The notes beneath the pieces were generated by a model. It ran no database searches. It was not told the DNA's origin and saw only the letters and a program-made list of their open reading frames with translations. From positions 3,906,001 through 3,970,000 of the forward strand of contig NZ_CP180210.1 in assembly GCF_047556435.1 (NCBI RefSeq): 64,000 nucleotides of DNA, given 5' to 3'. The position numbers and the translations under genes are program-made. Source of the stretch: Alteromonas sp047556435 (GTDB lineage Bacteria > Pseudomonadota > Gammaproteobacteria > Enterobacterales > Alteromonadaceae). Positions within the stretch are counted from its first letter, which is position 1; each line of letters begins with the position of its first letter. Positions 27,213 to 36,547 of this stretch are shown here, piece by piece.

Positions 27213-28106
27213 TCAGGCGGTAGTATCATCCAGCAGCGCGAGCGCCCCGAACAGCCCTGACCGTCCTTCCAGACCAGGTAGCACCAGAATGTTGTCTACT
27301 GAAACACCGTCAGGAAACACCACATAACCTTGCAGATAGTCATGTGTGCGCTTCACGATGCGCTCGATGAGTCCTGGCGTTTGCATTACCCCGCCACCGA
27401 ATACGATCTTTTCTGCACTGAGCGTGACCAGAATATTGTGACTGAACTGCGCAAGCACATCAGCCAGACCATCCCAGGCGGGATGTTCGCTGCCAAACGT
27501 ATCAGAGGGTTGCCCCCAGATTTTGCCTAACGCAGTACCTGATGCCAGCCCTTCCACACAGTTCTCGTGGAACGGGCACACGCCGGTCTGACCTTGCGGC
27601 GGCGTTACCAACATGTGGCCCATTTCCGGATGCACAGCACCATGCACAGGCTTGCCGTTGATCACCAGACCACCGCCAACACCGGTTCCCACTGTGACAT
27701 AAACGGAGACCTGCGTGCCCTGCGCAGCGCCCCACCGATACTCAGCAAATGCCGCGGCATTCACGTCGGTATCTATTTTTACCTCTACGCCAAGTGCTTC
27801 CTCGAAGTGACTGGCCAGCGGCGTATTCGACCAGAATGGCTTGGGTGTTTGCGTAATAAAGCCAAATGTCTCAGACGTCGGGTGTAAATCCAAAGGACCA
27901 AAACTCGCAATGCCGAGGCGTGTGAAGTGGTGCCCCTGCTGTCGCTGCGCCACAAAAAAATCCACACACTGGGCCAGTGTCTCACCTGGTGTGGTGGTGG
28001 CGATACGCTGTTCAGCGAGCACACGTCGGTGCCCATCGACGATGGCACAGTTAAACTTGGTGCCACCGGCCTCTATTACCGCGTAGCAATTATCCGTTAG
28101 CGCCAT
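27213..28106 (-). CDS. ROK-family fructokinase
   Basis: A sugar kinase of 297 aa. The ATP phosphate loop is AVIEAGGTKFNCAIV. The ROK zinc site reads HPEMGHMLV followed by GVCPFHENCVEGLASG, the Cys-X-X-X-X-Cys form found in fructokinases and Mak. The catalytic aspartate lies in IDTDVNAAAFAE. Its start overlaps the MFS transporter gene by 17 bp. Together with the amylosucrase across the divergent promoter it fits phosphorylation of fructose released from sucrose; this assignment is contextual. Confidence 0.88.
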   Translation of the reverse strand: MALTDNCYAVIEAGGTKFNCAIVDGHRRVLAEQRIATTTPGETLAQCVDFFVAQRQQGHHFTRLGIASFGPLDLHPTSETFGFITQTPKPFWSNTPLASHFEEALGVEVKIDTDVNAAAFAEYRWGAAQGTQVSVYVTVGTGVGGGLVINGKPVHGAVHPEMGHMLVTPPQGQTGVCPFHENCVEGLASGTALGKIWGQPSDTFGSEHPAWDGLADVLAQFSHNILVTLSAEKIVFGGGVMQTPGLIERIVKRTHDYLQGYVVFPDGVSVDNILVLPGLEGRSGLFGALALLDDTTA

Positions 28107-29364
28107 ATTCTGATGCCTCTATTTCGGTCAGTCGTTGCTGGGTTGGGTTTTTCAGGTAGTTATACACTAATCCGATGAATAACAGGAAAGCAAAGCCGGT
28201 AGCGACAATAAAGCCATACTTGGCATCTCCGCCCATGCTGTCACTGACTATACCCATGATAAACGGGCCAGCTGCGGCACCAGCTGCAGTAAAGAACAGG
28301 ATTACGCCAGCAACGCTGCCGTGCTGATGTTTAGGAAAACAACTGATACCTTTAGAATTAAACGTGGGATAAATCACCGACATGAAAATGCCTGAAAGTG
28401 GGAATAGATAAAGTGCCACCTGCTTGCCACCAGCCAGACCCAAGCCGAAGCACAGCACAATTGCTCCGCTGAATACCATCAACACCAGCGCCCAGTTAAA
28501 ATGTGACATCATCCAGATACCCACAAACCTGCCCGCCGCGCGCAATACAAAGAATGCGGTCACCGAGTAAATCGCCAGCGTTCGGGCCATGCCGTCTGAA
28601 TAACACTCGTAGGTTGCTTTTACCGACATGGCATCGCAAACCAGATAACTCGGCATCCATACATAAATTGCACTTTCTGCCGCAACGTAAAGAAAGGCGC
28701 CCATGGAAAAGCCAAAGGCATAAGGGTTCTTCACCAGGGCCAGGCTTTGTTTTACGGACACCTGCTCGGCTTCACTACGATGAGTTCTGACATAGCTTGG
28801 ATAGCGCACCAGAAGCGCCACCACAATCAACAAGGTGCAAACCCCTCCGGCAATCACGTAAAGCCACTGCCAGGCCACTCCCTGGTGGATCAGGTAGGCA
28901 ACCAGCAAAGGACCGATGATCGCTCCAACACCGAAAAAGGCCTCGGCACCGTTCATCGTGGATGTATGCTGACGCGTGGAAGTAGAAATGTCGCCAATGA
29001 GTGCCAGGGCCCCGGTTTTAAATATCCCGACGGCAATACCTGATAAGGTCATCAGGCTAACGATAAAGATAAAATCATTGGCAACCATGAAGCTGTAGCA
29101 GGCGATGCCAAACACGGCCAGTCCAATAATAATAGTGGGTTTTCTGCCAAGCTTATCAGCGAGAAAGCCTAAGAATAATCCTGATAACGCAATTCCCAAC
29201 ATAGGGAGTGAGTGCATCAGACTGGCCTGAGCATTGGTAACGGAAAAAGCGATTTTCACTTCTTTAATAATCTCACCAACGGAATCTGACGTCATCGCAA
29301 ACATCATGAACATCAGATAAGTCAGCCAGCGAATCACCTGACTATTTTTGGTATTACCTGTCAT
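28090..29364 (-). CDS. MFS transporter, probable sucrose/sugar permease
   Basis: A major facilitator protein of 424 aa with about 12 hydrophobic segments. The loop LGFLADKLGRKPTI is the family motif between helices 2 and 3. I chose the ATG at 29364 (MTGNTKNSQVIRW), which places the N-terminus just before helix 1; an upstream start at 29412 has no better SD. It is cotranscribed with the ROK kinase and divergent from amylosucrase, so sucrose is the likely substrate. The sequence itself does not fix the substrate. Confidence 0.85.
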   Translation of the reverse strand: MTGNTKNSQVIRWLTYLMFMMFAMTSDSVGEIIKEVKIAFSVTNAQASLMHSLPMLGIALSGLFLGFLADKLGRKPTIIIGLAVFGIACYSFMVANDFIFIVSLMTLSGIAVGIFKTGALALIGDISTSTRQHTSTMNGAEAFFGVGAIIGPLLVAYLIHQGVAWQWLYVIAGGVCTLLIVVALLVRYPSYVRTHRSEAEQVSVKQSLALVKNPYAFGFSMGAFLYVAAESAIYVWMPSYLVCDAMSVKATYECYSDGMARTLAIYSVTAFFVLRAAGRFVGIWMMSHFNWALVLMVFSGAIVLCFGLGLAGGKQVALYLFPLSGIFMSVIYPTFNSKGISCFPKHQHGSVAGVILFFTAAGAAAGPFIMGIVSDSMGGDAKYGFIVATGFAFLLFIGLVYNYLKNPTQQRLTEIEASEYGANG

Positions 29365-29569
29365 AACGAGTTGTATCCTCTTGACCGGCGATCCGGACAT
29401 CTGCGGCATCACCTGCTCTCAACTCCAACGTGACATATAACACATCATTAACAAGACAGTCTCGCACGCTAATGACTTACTTTTGCGTATTTGCCAACCA
29501 GGAATCGAATGAAAAGCCCCACATATCAAGGCCGTTACGAATAAAAGCAATTTTAATTTGAAAACAAAA

Positions 29570-29583
29570 CTTAATCGTTTAAG
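29570..29583. promoter_or_regulatory. candidate LacI-type operator
   Basis: CTTAA-TCGT-TTAAG is an inverted repeat with a central CG, the shape of LacI/GalR-family operators. It lies in the divergent gap between the MFS permease and amylosucrase genes (29365-29691). No LacI-family regulator gene is in the window, so this is tentative. Confidence 0.35.
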
Positions 29584-29691
29584 ATTGAAAAATTAACAGA
29601 ATTGAAAAATCGTGTAAACCAGTTTGTTGCTTCCAGCAGATCAACTGGTTCACTGCAGCAGGTGATGCCGCAATGGCATGGGGAGTGATAT

Positions 29692-31641
29692 ATGAATTAT
29701 GCAGCAGATAGTCAGCAATGCCTGGCACGAATTGTCGACACGCTGGATCTCAGTGTGCTTTCAAAAAAAGATGCGGCGCTGTTTCTGAATCGACTGACAA
29801 CGCATTTCGAGGCGCTCTTTACGCGCTACACCGACGTGTATGGCCATCAGTACGATTGTCACTGGCACCTCCACCAGCTTGTTGAAGTTTTACTCGAAGG
29901 CATGAAAGCGAGAAAGCCGGCCATGAAAAAGCTGGATGCACAGCGACTTGCCGAAGGCGACTGGTATAGGGATGAAAAGCAGGTAGGCATGGCGTGCTAT
30001 GTCGATCTGATGGGCCCGACCCTTCGCGATCTTATCAATAAAATTCCTTACTATCAGTCACTGGGTATTACCTACCTTCACCTTATGCCGCTTTATTCGT
30101 CACCTGAGGGCGACAGCGACGGTGGCTATGCGGTGTCTGACTACCGTAAGGTAAATCCTGCACTGGGCAGCATGAATGATTTGCGTGAGCTTGCTTCTGC
30201 ATTGCAGGATGCAGGAATTAACCTGGTATTGGATTTTGTGTTTAATCACACCTCCGATGAACACGCATGGGCAAAAGCGGCGCTGTCCGGCGACAAGCGT
30301 TATCAGAATTATTACTACCTGTTTGACGATCGTACTGTGCCTGACCAGTACGAGCACACGCTGCGCGAGATATTTCCGCAGGTAAGACGGGGTAGCTTCA
30401 CCCACAACGAAACGCTGGATAAATGGGTATGGACCACATTTAACAGCTTTCAGTGGGATTTGAACTACAGCAACCCGGAGGTGTTTAACGCCATCACCTC
30501 AGAAATGCTGTTTCTGGCCAATATTGGTTGTGCGGCACTGCGTCTGGATGCCCTCGCGTTCATTTGGAAAGAAATGGGCACAAACTGTGAAAACCAGCCC
30601 AAAGCCCATACGCTGATTCAGGCATTTAATAGTTGTCTGCAAATTGTTGCGCCTGCAGTGGTGTTTAAGTCAGAAGCCATTGTGCATCCGGATGAGGTCG
30701 TGAAATATATTCGTAAGGACGAATGTCAGCTGTCATACAACCCGCTTCTGATGGCCCTGCTATGGAACAGTTTAGCAACAAGAAAAACCCGGTTACTTAC
30801 CCGTTCTATGCAAAAAAGCTTCGCAATTGCGGATGACTGTACCTGGGTGAACTATGTGCGCTGCCATGATGATATCGGCTGGACCTTTGATGATGCGGTT
30901 GCACAGGACTTAGGCATCAACCCTTACGATCACCGTTATTTCCTCAATCAGTTTTTCACTGGTCGCTTTGACGGTAGCTTCGCCAACGGCGTACCGTTTG
31001 CAGAAAACCCGTCTAACGGCGATTGCCGGGTCTGCGGTTCACTGGCATCACTCTGTGGTCTGGAGGGGGCCCTTGAGGCGGGTAACGCAAAAGGTGTCGA
31101 TGAGGCAATTAAGCGTATGCTGCTGCTTTACGGTATTACCTTTAGTATTGGCGGGATCCCGCTAATTTACTCCAGTGATGAACTGGCGCTATTGAACGAT
31201 TACAGTTATCTGGATGACGACGCCAAACGTCATGACGATCGCTGGGTAAATCGTATTGCGGTAACGGACGATGACATTGCCATGGCGCTTGCCGACACCG
31301 ACACCAACCTGAGCCTGAAAGAAAAAAGCCAGAGAGCGGTATTTAACGGGCTGCGAAACATGCTGTCGATTCGTAAATCTCACGCCGTTTTTGGTCGCGC
31401 CCGAACTTACATTCTCGATACCGGCAATGTGCACTGCTTCGCGTTTGTGCGGGTGAATGATAGTGGTGAAAAGCTGCTGGTAACTGCAAATTTCAGTGAA
31501 TATGTGCAACAGCTAAATGGTGACATTCTCAACGCGGTAGGTCACCAGTCTTGTAATGACTTACTGACAGGTGCCTCACTCAGGGGCAGTGAGGACATTA
31601 TTACGCTTCAACCCTTTCAGCAAGCATGGTGGTCGGTATGA
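29692..31641 (+). CDS. amylosucrase (GH13 subfamily 4)
   Basis: This enzyme cleaves sucrose and transfers glucose to an alpha-1,4-glucan, releasing fructose. The 649-aa protein follows Neisseria amylosucrase along its length. Visible motifs are YLHLMPLYSSPEGDSDGGYA, DFVFNHTSDEH, nucleophile Asp in LRLDALAF, acid/base Glu in VFKSEAIVH, and transition-state Asp in CHDDIGWTF. Alteromonas amylosucrases are known. A sucrose hydrolase activity cannot be excluded. GGGAG precedes the ATG. The fructose product would feed the divergent ROK kinase. Confidence 0.92.
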   Translation: MNYAADSQQCLARIVDTLDLSVLSKKDAALFLNRLTTHFEALFTRYTDVYGHQYDCHWHLHQLVEVLLEGMKARKPAMKKLDAQRLAEGDWYRDEKQVGMACYVDLMGPTLRDLINKIPYYQSLGITYLHLMPLYSSPEGDSDGGYAVSDYRKVNPALGSMNDLRELASALQDAGINLVLDFVFNHTSDEHAWAKAALSGDKRYQNYYYLFDDRTVPDQYEHTLREIFPQVRRGSFTHNETLDKWVWTTFNSFQWDLNYSNPEVFNAITSEMLFLANIGCAALRLDALAFIWKEMGTNCENQPKAHTLIQAFNSCLQIVAPAVVFKSEAIVHPDEVVKYIRKDECQLSYNPLLMALLWNSLATRKTRLLTRSMQKSFAIADDCTWVNYVRCHDDIGWTFDDAVAQDLGINPYDHRYFLNQFFTGRFDGSFANGVPFAENPSNGDCRVCGSLASLCGLEGALEAGNAKGVDEAIKRMLLLYGITFSIGGIPLIYSSDELALLNDYSYLDDDAKRHDDRWVNRIAVTDDDIAMALADTDTNLSLKEKSQRAVFNGLRNMLSIRKSHAVFGRARTYILDTGNVHCFAFVRVNDSGEKLLVTANFSEYVQQLNGDILNAVGHQSCNDLLTGASLRGSEDIITLQPFQQAWWSV

Positions 31642-31689
31642 ACCATCTTATTGGCATTCATTGACAGACGTCTGCTTCCACCTTTCTCA

Positions 31690-31733
31690 GGGTGCTACCA
31701 AAAAATCTGGGTGTCCCGGTAGCACCCCTTTTT
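31690..31733 (+). terminator. terminator after amylosucrase
   Basis: A perfect 10-bp stem, GGGTGCTACC (31690-31699) with GGTAGCACCC (31718-31727), is followed by CTTTTT. It starts 48 bp after the stop codon. Confidence 0.85.
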
Positions 31734-32148
31734 CCCTGACAAAGTCACAACACCGCTTGGCGTCGCAATGACAGTCCTCCTCTTTCAAAGATGAAATTTT
31801 TGTCATTAACATTAGGTTTGAATCAATCCTACTTCCCCCTGCACACGTAACCTGTTGTATGTACAAGCATAGTATTTACGGTGACACCATGAAGTGGCTT
31901 CATCCTCGCTGCATATCAGGGGAAAACTTCTGCGACTGTGCATCATTTGGTTAAAAATCGTACTTCAATACTAGGGCATAATTTTTTCTGCCAACTATAC
32001 TTCAGGTTAAGGCAACGGGGTGTGTCGATAAGTGCAAAAGCAACCTTCAGGCACATTGCCGATTCGAAGTTATATGGTTTCGGAATTTTTCATCATTTAT
32101 CAGCGGGAATACGGAAATACCCGCTAACTGCCTCTTCAAGGACACCTA
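31734..32148. other. intergenic region upstream of the zinc-ribbon gene
   Basis: I see no convincing gene here. The end of the stretch holds the likely SD (AAGGA) for the next gene and a short AGCGGG/CCCGCT inverted repeat (32102-32125). It also has the left copy of a 13-base direct repeat, TTATCAGCGGGAA at 32097-32109, which recurs at 32481-32493 on the far side of the small gene. Confidence 0.5.
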
Positions 32149-32358
32149 ATGACACCGACCAACGATCTTGAGTACCTTTGCCCTCAGTGCGGGCATGTGA
32201 ATGGCATTGCGCAGAAGGACATTAAGGATATGTACCAGGAACAGTACGCAGCATGCTCCCACTGCCATAGCCAGCTTGAGCTCGTCCCCGCTTGCGGCAT
32301 TGGTGATCAGATTAATCTCGTGGTATCGGTTGCCACTCCCGACTTACCGCCGCGATAG
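32149..32358 (+). CDS. small CPxCG zinc-ribbon protein
   Basis: A 69-aa protein with two metal knuckles, CPQCG at residues 11-15 and CSHCH at 36-40, followed by a short hydrophobic beta-rich tail. It resembles the cysteine-rich CPXCG-type small proteins of unknown function. AAGGA lies 6 bases before the ATG, which supports translation. It has no operon partner. Function unknown. Confidence 0.7.
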   Translation: MTPTNDLEYLCPQCGHVNGIAQKDIKDMYQEQYAACSHCHSQLELVPACGIGDQINLVVSVATPDLPPR

Positions 32359-32622
32359 CGCTGATGACAAGCGTTACCGGCGGCGCAACGTGCTGTCGCT
32401 TTCTCTTACAAGACAATCCATGTCATACAACTACTAAAAAAGCATGACCGCCACAGGCAGGCAGTTACATGGCTAGTTACTTATCAGCGGGAAGGAGAAC
32501 GCCACTTGTTGCTTCTGTGACAACGCAGCCAATTGTGCAGTATTCAACGACACTTGGTTTCGCTTAGCGTCTTCCGGGCATTCACGGCACCTCAGACAGA
32601 GGTAAACGCTCGCCCGGATTAA

Positions 32623-33312
32623 TCAGGATTTATGGAAAAACTCGCGACGCAAGTCTTTATCAATTAGGAATTGGCCACCTAACGCGGATGTGCGCGTGTA
32701 GGAGTTGGTGTCCCGAATACCACGAGCTTTTACGCAGTAATGAGTGGCATTAATTGACACCGCCACGTCATCGGTACCGGCCAGTGTCTGGATGGCCACC
32801 AGAACTTGCTGTGTTAACCGTTCCTGCACCTGCGGACGTTGGGCAAAAAAACCAACCAGACGATTAAGTTTGGAAAGCCCAATCACTGTATCTTTCGGGA
32901 TGTATGCAATATCGGCCACACCATCGATGGTGACAAAGTGGTGCTCGCACGTAGAGGTCAGGCTGATATCAGAGACCTGCACCGGCTCAAAAATCTGCAT
33001 TTTATTCTGAATTTGCGTGATCTTCGGAAAATGCCGGTAGTCGAGTCCTGAAAAGATTTCGTTTACGTACATTTTTGCAATACGGGCAGGTGTATCCGTC
33101 AGACTGTCGTCCGTTAAGTCTAATCCAAGCGTATCCATGACATCCCGCATTGCCGATTCAATGCGCTCGCGTTTTTGTTCGTTGGTCAGCCCGGTCTCCA
33201 CCATTGGCGTTTCCAGACCTTTTGCTAACAGCGCATCGCGAACCTTGCGGGCTTCTTTTGATATTGATGGATCCAGCGCGTCACGCACTATTACCGCTTC
33301 TTTTGCTAACAT
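32623..33312 (-). CDS. folE: GTP cyclohydrolase I
   Basis: This enzyme converts GTP to dihydroneopterin triphosphate, the first step to folate and to tetrahydromonapterin. The 229-aa product is type IA: zinc ligands are in TSTCEHHFVTIDG and THYCVKARGI. The allosteric/active-site block IPKDTVIGLSKLNRLVGFFA is conserved. The N-terminus has an extra 40 or so residues relative to the catalytic core, as in the E. coli enzyme. It is divergent from folM, which acts in the same pterin route. Confidence 0.96.
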   Translation of the reverse strand: MLAKEAVIVRDALDPSISKEARKVRDALLAKGLETPMVETGLTNEQKRERIESAMRDVMDTLGLDLTDDSLTDTPARIAKMYVNEIFSGLDYRHFPKITQIQNKMQIFEPVQVSDISLTSTCEHHFVTIDGVADIAYIPKDTVIGLSKLNRLVGFFAQRPQVQERLTQQVLVAIQTLAGTDDVAVSINATHYCVKARGIRDTNSYTRTSALGGQFLIDKDLRREFFHKS

Positions 33313-33389
33313 TGACCTTTTCCGTATTTGTTTTACTTCTCCAACCTATACGTTTTAACGACAATGGCAGGATTAGTCACAGATAACTA

Positions 33390-33436
33390 TATGACATAAT
33401 TTTAATTTTTCACCAGCAAACTTGTTATATGTCATG
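33390..33436. promoter_or_regulatory. paired TATGWCAT motifs between folE and folM
   Basis: TATGACATA at 33390-33398 and TATGTCATG at 33428-33436 are near-palindromes 38 bp apart (centre to centre) in the 164-bp divergent gap. The spacing is close to four helical turns. A shared operator for the divergent pair is inference; I do not recognise the regulator. Confidence 0.35.
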
Positions 33437-33476
33437 CTCGTAAGTACAAGTTTACATTTGTGCAGGAGACCCCTCT

Positions 33477-34184
33477 TTGGACATACCCGTTTTAATCACC
33501 GGCGCCAGTCAGCGCCTTGGCCTGGCAATCGCAAAAGATCTGCTTTCTCAATCTGTCCCTGTGATTATTACTTACAGAACACCAAAGCCTGCAGTTGAAG
33601 AGTTAGAAGCCTCTGGGGCGACCACAATTCAGGCGGATTTTACCACTCCACAGGGTATTGATCGAGCAATCGATCACATTCAGAGTGTGTCGCCAGCGTT
33701 ACGCGCCATTATTCATAACGCGTCAGACTGGGAGTCCGAGTCAGAACACACCGATTACCAGCAGCTAATGACACGCATGATGCAGGTGCATGCCGTTGCG
33801 CCCTACCGGATGAATCAGGCGTTGTCTGGCCTGCTTACCAAACAGCCGGGGCCGGCAGATATTATTCATATGACTGATTACGTTCAGGATACCGGCAGTG
33901 AGAAACACATTGCTTACGCGGCGAGCAAAGCCGCGCTGCATAACCTCACCCTCTCCTTTGCCAAAAAGCTGGCGCCGAAAGTGAAAGTTAACAGCATAGC
34001 GCCTGCGCTACTCATGTTTAATGACGGAGACAGCGATGCCTACCGGGAAAAGGCCCGCAAGAAATCGTTGCTTGAGACAGTGCCTGGCGCGGCCGAAGCC
34101 GTGAAAGCAGTAAATTATCTGCTTGCCAGTGAATACATGACCGGCCAGACACTGCATCTGGATGGTGGCAGGCTGTTGAAATAA
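33477..34184 (+). CDS. folM: dihydromonapterin reductase (SDR)
   Basis: A short-chain dehydrogenase of 235 aa that reduces dihydromonapterin (and weakly dihydrofolate). The cofactor loop is ITGASQRLGLAIA. The active-site pair is YAASKAA, preceded by a modified serine region (IHMTDY), as in FolM rather than typical SDRs. The C-terminus ends GQTLHLDGGRLLK. The start is TTG at 33477, with AGGAG 8 bases upstream. Divergence from folE supports the assignment. Confidence 0.85.
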   Translation: MDIPVLITGASQRLGLAIAKDLLSQSVPVIITYRTPKPAVEELEASGATTIQADFTTPQGIDRAIDHIQSVSPALRAIIHNASDWESESEHTDYQQLMTRMMQVHAVAPYRMNQALSGLLTKQPGPADIIHMTDYVQDTGSEKHIAYAASKAALHNLTLSFAKKLAPKVKVNSIAPALLMFNDGDSDAYREKARKKSLLETVPGAAEAVKAVNYLLASEYMTGQTLHLDGGRLLK

Positions 34185-34277
34185 ACCAAAAATTTTCGCT
34201 AAACACCTAATAGTTTCATTGGTGTGCCCGTTCAGGCCCGCTATACTGTGCGCCATTACGATTGAATGAGAGTAACG

Positions 34278-35357
34278 ATGCAATCACCCCGCACCCTTAT
34301 CCCTGAATGGGCCTCCGTGGATGCCGTCATGCTTGCCTGGCCACATGCTACGACCGACTGGGCTCCCTGGCTGGAAGAAGCCAGACAAACCTACCTCGAC
34401 GTGATTGCGGCCGTGAACCGCTATCATGCCGGCGTCATTTTGCTGTGCGCACCGGATGATGTGGAGGATGTTAAGTCCAGGTTATCTGCCAATGCCAGCG
34501 TTCTTATTGTGCCTGCACGCTACAATGATACCTGGATGCGGGATTATGGCTTTTTAACCTGTGGCAGCCCTGACTCAGACGATACCGTATGCACGCCGGT
34601 GGAATTTTCCTTCAATGGCTGGGGACAAAAGTTCGACGCCAGCGAAGACAACCAGGCCAACCAACGTTATCTGGCGGGAATGTGTCAGTCACCATTGATC
34701 AGCAGCCCGGTAGTTGCCGAAGGCGGAGCGCTGGAAATTGATGCGCAGGGTCGTTTACTTTCAACGGCATCGTGCCTGCTTAACCCCAAGCGCAATAACG
34801 GTATGTCACTGGAAGATTACGAGATCACGTTTAAAGAGATGCTTGGCTGTCGCGAAGTCATTGTGTTCCAGCATGGTCATCTTGAAGGAGATGATACCGA
34901 CGGCCACATCGACACCCTGGTTCGGTTTACTCCCAATAAAGGGCTGGTAATTCAAGCCGCAGATAATCGTCCGCAGGATAGCCACTACGACGGGTTATCA
35001 GCACTTTGCGAAGAATGTCACACGCGTTTGCCTGATCACCAGCAGTTCCGTCTGCCACTTCCTGATATGAAAAATGACAACGGCGAACGCCTGCCCGCGT
35101 CGTACGCGAACTTTCTGATTTGCAACCGCGCGGTACTGGTACCAATCTATGGACAGCCAGAAGATGATGAGGCGATTGAAATTATTAAGAACGCATACCC
35201 GGATCACATTGTCGAACCCATAGACTGTTCTGTATTAGTCAGACAGTTTGGCAGTCTGCATTGCATTTCAATGCAGGTGCCCGTAAATACATTGAAACAC
35301 GAAATTATTAACACTTTGAAAAAAGGAGTGTCTATCTATGCAACCAACCACGCTTAA
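34278..35357 (+). CDS. aguA: agmatine deiminase
   Basis: This enzyme hydrolyses agmatine to N-carbamoylputrescine. The 359-aa guanidino-modifying enzyme has the catalytic cysteine in GSLHCISMQVP near the C-terminus, the histidine in DDTDGHIDT and an acidic site in EGGALEIDAQG. The segment NDTWMRDYGF is conserved. I chose the ATG at 34278 (MQSPRTLIPEW) with GAGAG five bases upstream. It overlaps aguB by 20 bp, and together they give putrescine. Confidence 0.93.
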   Translation: MQSPRTLIPEWASVDAVMLAWPHATTDWAPWLEEARQTYLDVIAAVNRYHAGVILLCAPDDVEDVKSRLSANASVLIVPARYNDTWMRDYGFLTCGSPDSDDTVCTPVEFSFNGWGQKFDASEDNQANQRYLAGMCQSPLISSPVVAEGGALEIDAQGRLLSTASCLLNPKRNNGMSLEDYEITFKEMLGCREVIVFQHGHLEGDDTDGHIDTLVRFTPNKGLVIQAADNRPQDSHYDGLSALCEECHTRLPDHQQFRLPLPDMKNDNGERLPASYANFLICNRAVLVPIYGQPEDDEAIEIIKNAYPDHIVEPIDCSVLVRQFGSLHCISMQVPVNTLKHEIINTLKKGVSIYATNHA

Positions 35358-36231
35358 AGTGGGTCTGGTTCAACAGGCCGTCGCCGACAACGACAAAGCC
35401 ACTAACTGGCAAAAGAGTGCTGAGCAGGTCGCAAAACTGGCAGCGGAAGGCTGCGAGTGTATCTTACTGCAGGAACTTCACAGCACCCTGTATTTCTGCC
35501 AGAACGAAGACACTGATGCGTTTGATCTGGCCGAGCCTATTCCCGGGGCTGCTACCGAGTTTTTTGGCGAACTTGCCGAAAAACACAATATCGTGCTGGT
35601 AACGTCACTGTTTGAGAAGCGCGGTTCCGGTTTGTATCACAATACCGCTGTGGTCTTTGACCGCAGCAAAGAGATTGCAGGCAAATATCGCAAAATGCAT
35701 ATCCCTGACGATCCCGGATTTTATGAAAAGTTCTATTTCACGCCGGGCGATATGGGCTTCACGCCAATAAAAACCAGTGTTGGTAACCTTGGCGTACTGG
35801 TGTGCTGGGATCAGTGGTATCCGGAGGCAGCGCGTCTGATGGCCATGGCCGGTGCAGATATCCTGTTTTATCCAACAGCCATTGGCTGGGATATACGTGA
35901 TACTGATGACGAGCGTGAGCGCCAGTTCGGTGCATGGCAAACCATTCAGCGCGGCCATGCGGTAGCCAACTCCGTTCCGGTTATTGTGGCCAACCGCACA
36001 GGCTTTGAAGCATCCCCCGTGGAGGGCGATCCGGGTATACAATTCTGGGGACAAAGCTTTATCACCGGCCCGCAAGGCGAAATTCTGGCGCAGGCTGATG
36101 CCGACCGTGAGCAAACATTGTCGGTGGAACTGGACATGTCACGCACCGAAACGGTGAAACGGATCTGGCCCTACTTTCGTGACCGCCGTATTGATGCTTA
36201 TGACGAACTCACCAAACGCTGGAGAGATTAG
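35338..36231 (+). CDS. aguB: N-carbamoylputrescine amidase
   Basis: This nitrilase-superfamily enzyme converts N-carbamoylputrescine to putrescine, CO2 and ammonia. The Glu-Lys-Cys triad is visible as ILLQELHS, KYRKMHIPDDPG and VLVCWDQWYPEA. The length of 297 aa matches plant and bacterial AguB. AAGGAG precedes the ATG inside the end of aguA, so translation is coupled. Confidence 0.95.
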   Translation: MQPTTLKVGLVQQAVADNDKATNWQKSAEQVAKLAAEGCECILLQELHSTLYFCQNEDTDAFDLAEPIPGAATEFFGELAEKHNIVLVTSLFEKRGSGLYHNTAVVFDRSKEIAGKYRKMHIPDDPGFYEKFYFTPGDMGFTPIKTSVGNLGVLVCWDQWYPEAARLMAMAGADILFYPTAIGWDIRDTDDERERQFGAWQTIQRGHAVANSVPVIVANRTGFEASPVEGDPGIQFWGQSFITGPQGEILAQADADREQTLSVELDMSRTETVKRIWPYFRDRRIDAYDELTKRWRD

Positions 36232-36547
36232 CCCCGGCGTTGCTGTTGCACACCATCATAACCGTCAGACTTCATGAAACACGCCGGTATTTGTGAGCTA
36301 CGCGCTTCCCAGGTACCGGCCAAGTGTCTTATCATGCTGAATTAACAGTAGTTTTAATGGCGCTTACATGTACATTGAAAGCGCGATGCAGAGGTTATCT
36401 GAGCAGATCTTCTTTTTGAACAATGTATCTCTCCCCCAAGCATCATTGGACTGACAGTATTAGCGGCCCGACATTCCTGTCATAAACCTGAGACTCACAG
36501 ACCGTCAGTTGCTTGCGTTCGTGCCATTACACGTCGATGAACTGATA
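36232..36547. other. intergenic region between aguB and a small convergent gene
   Basis: No gene, RNA or clear terminator is evident in this 316-bp stretch. A CCGGCGT/ACGCCGG inverted pair (36234-36240 and 36282-36288) is too widely spaced to be a good terminator. Confidence 0.4.

Noticed and set aside
29559..29600. A sigma-70 promoter reading TTGAAA with a 17-base spacer before amylosucrase
   Set aside because: The -10 match (AAGATT) is poor, and the AT-rich stretch offers several equal alternatives, so I did not annotate one.
32359..32622. Gap after the zinc-ribbon gene examined for a second small gene
   Set aside because: No frame has both an SD and a credible length or motif.
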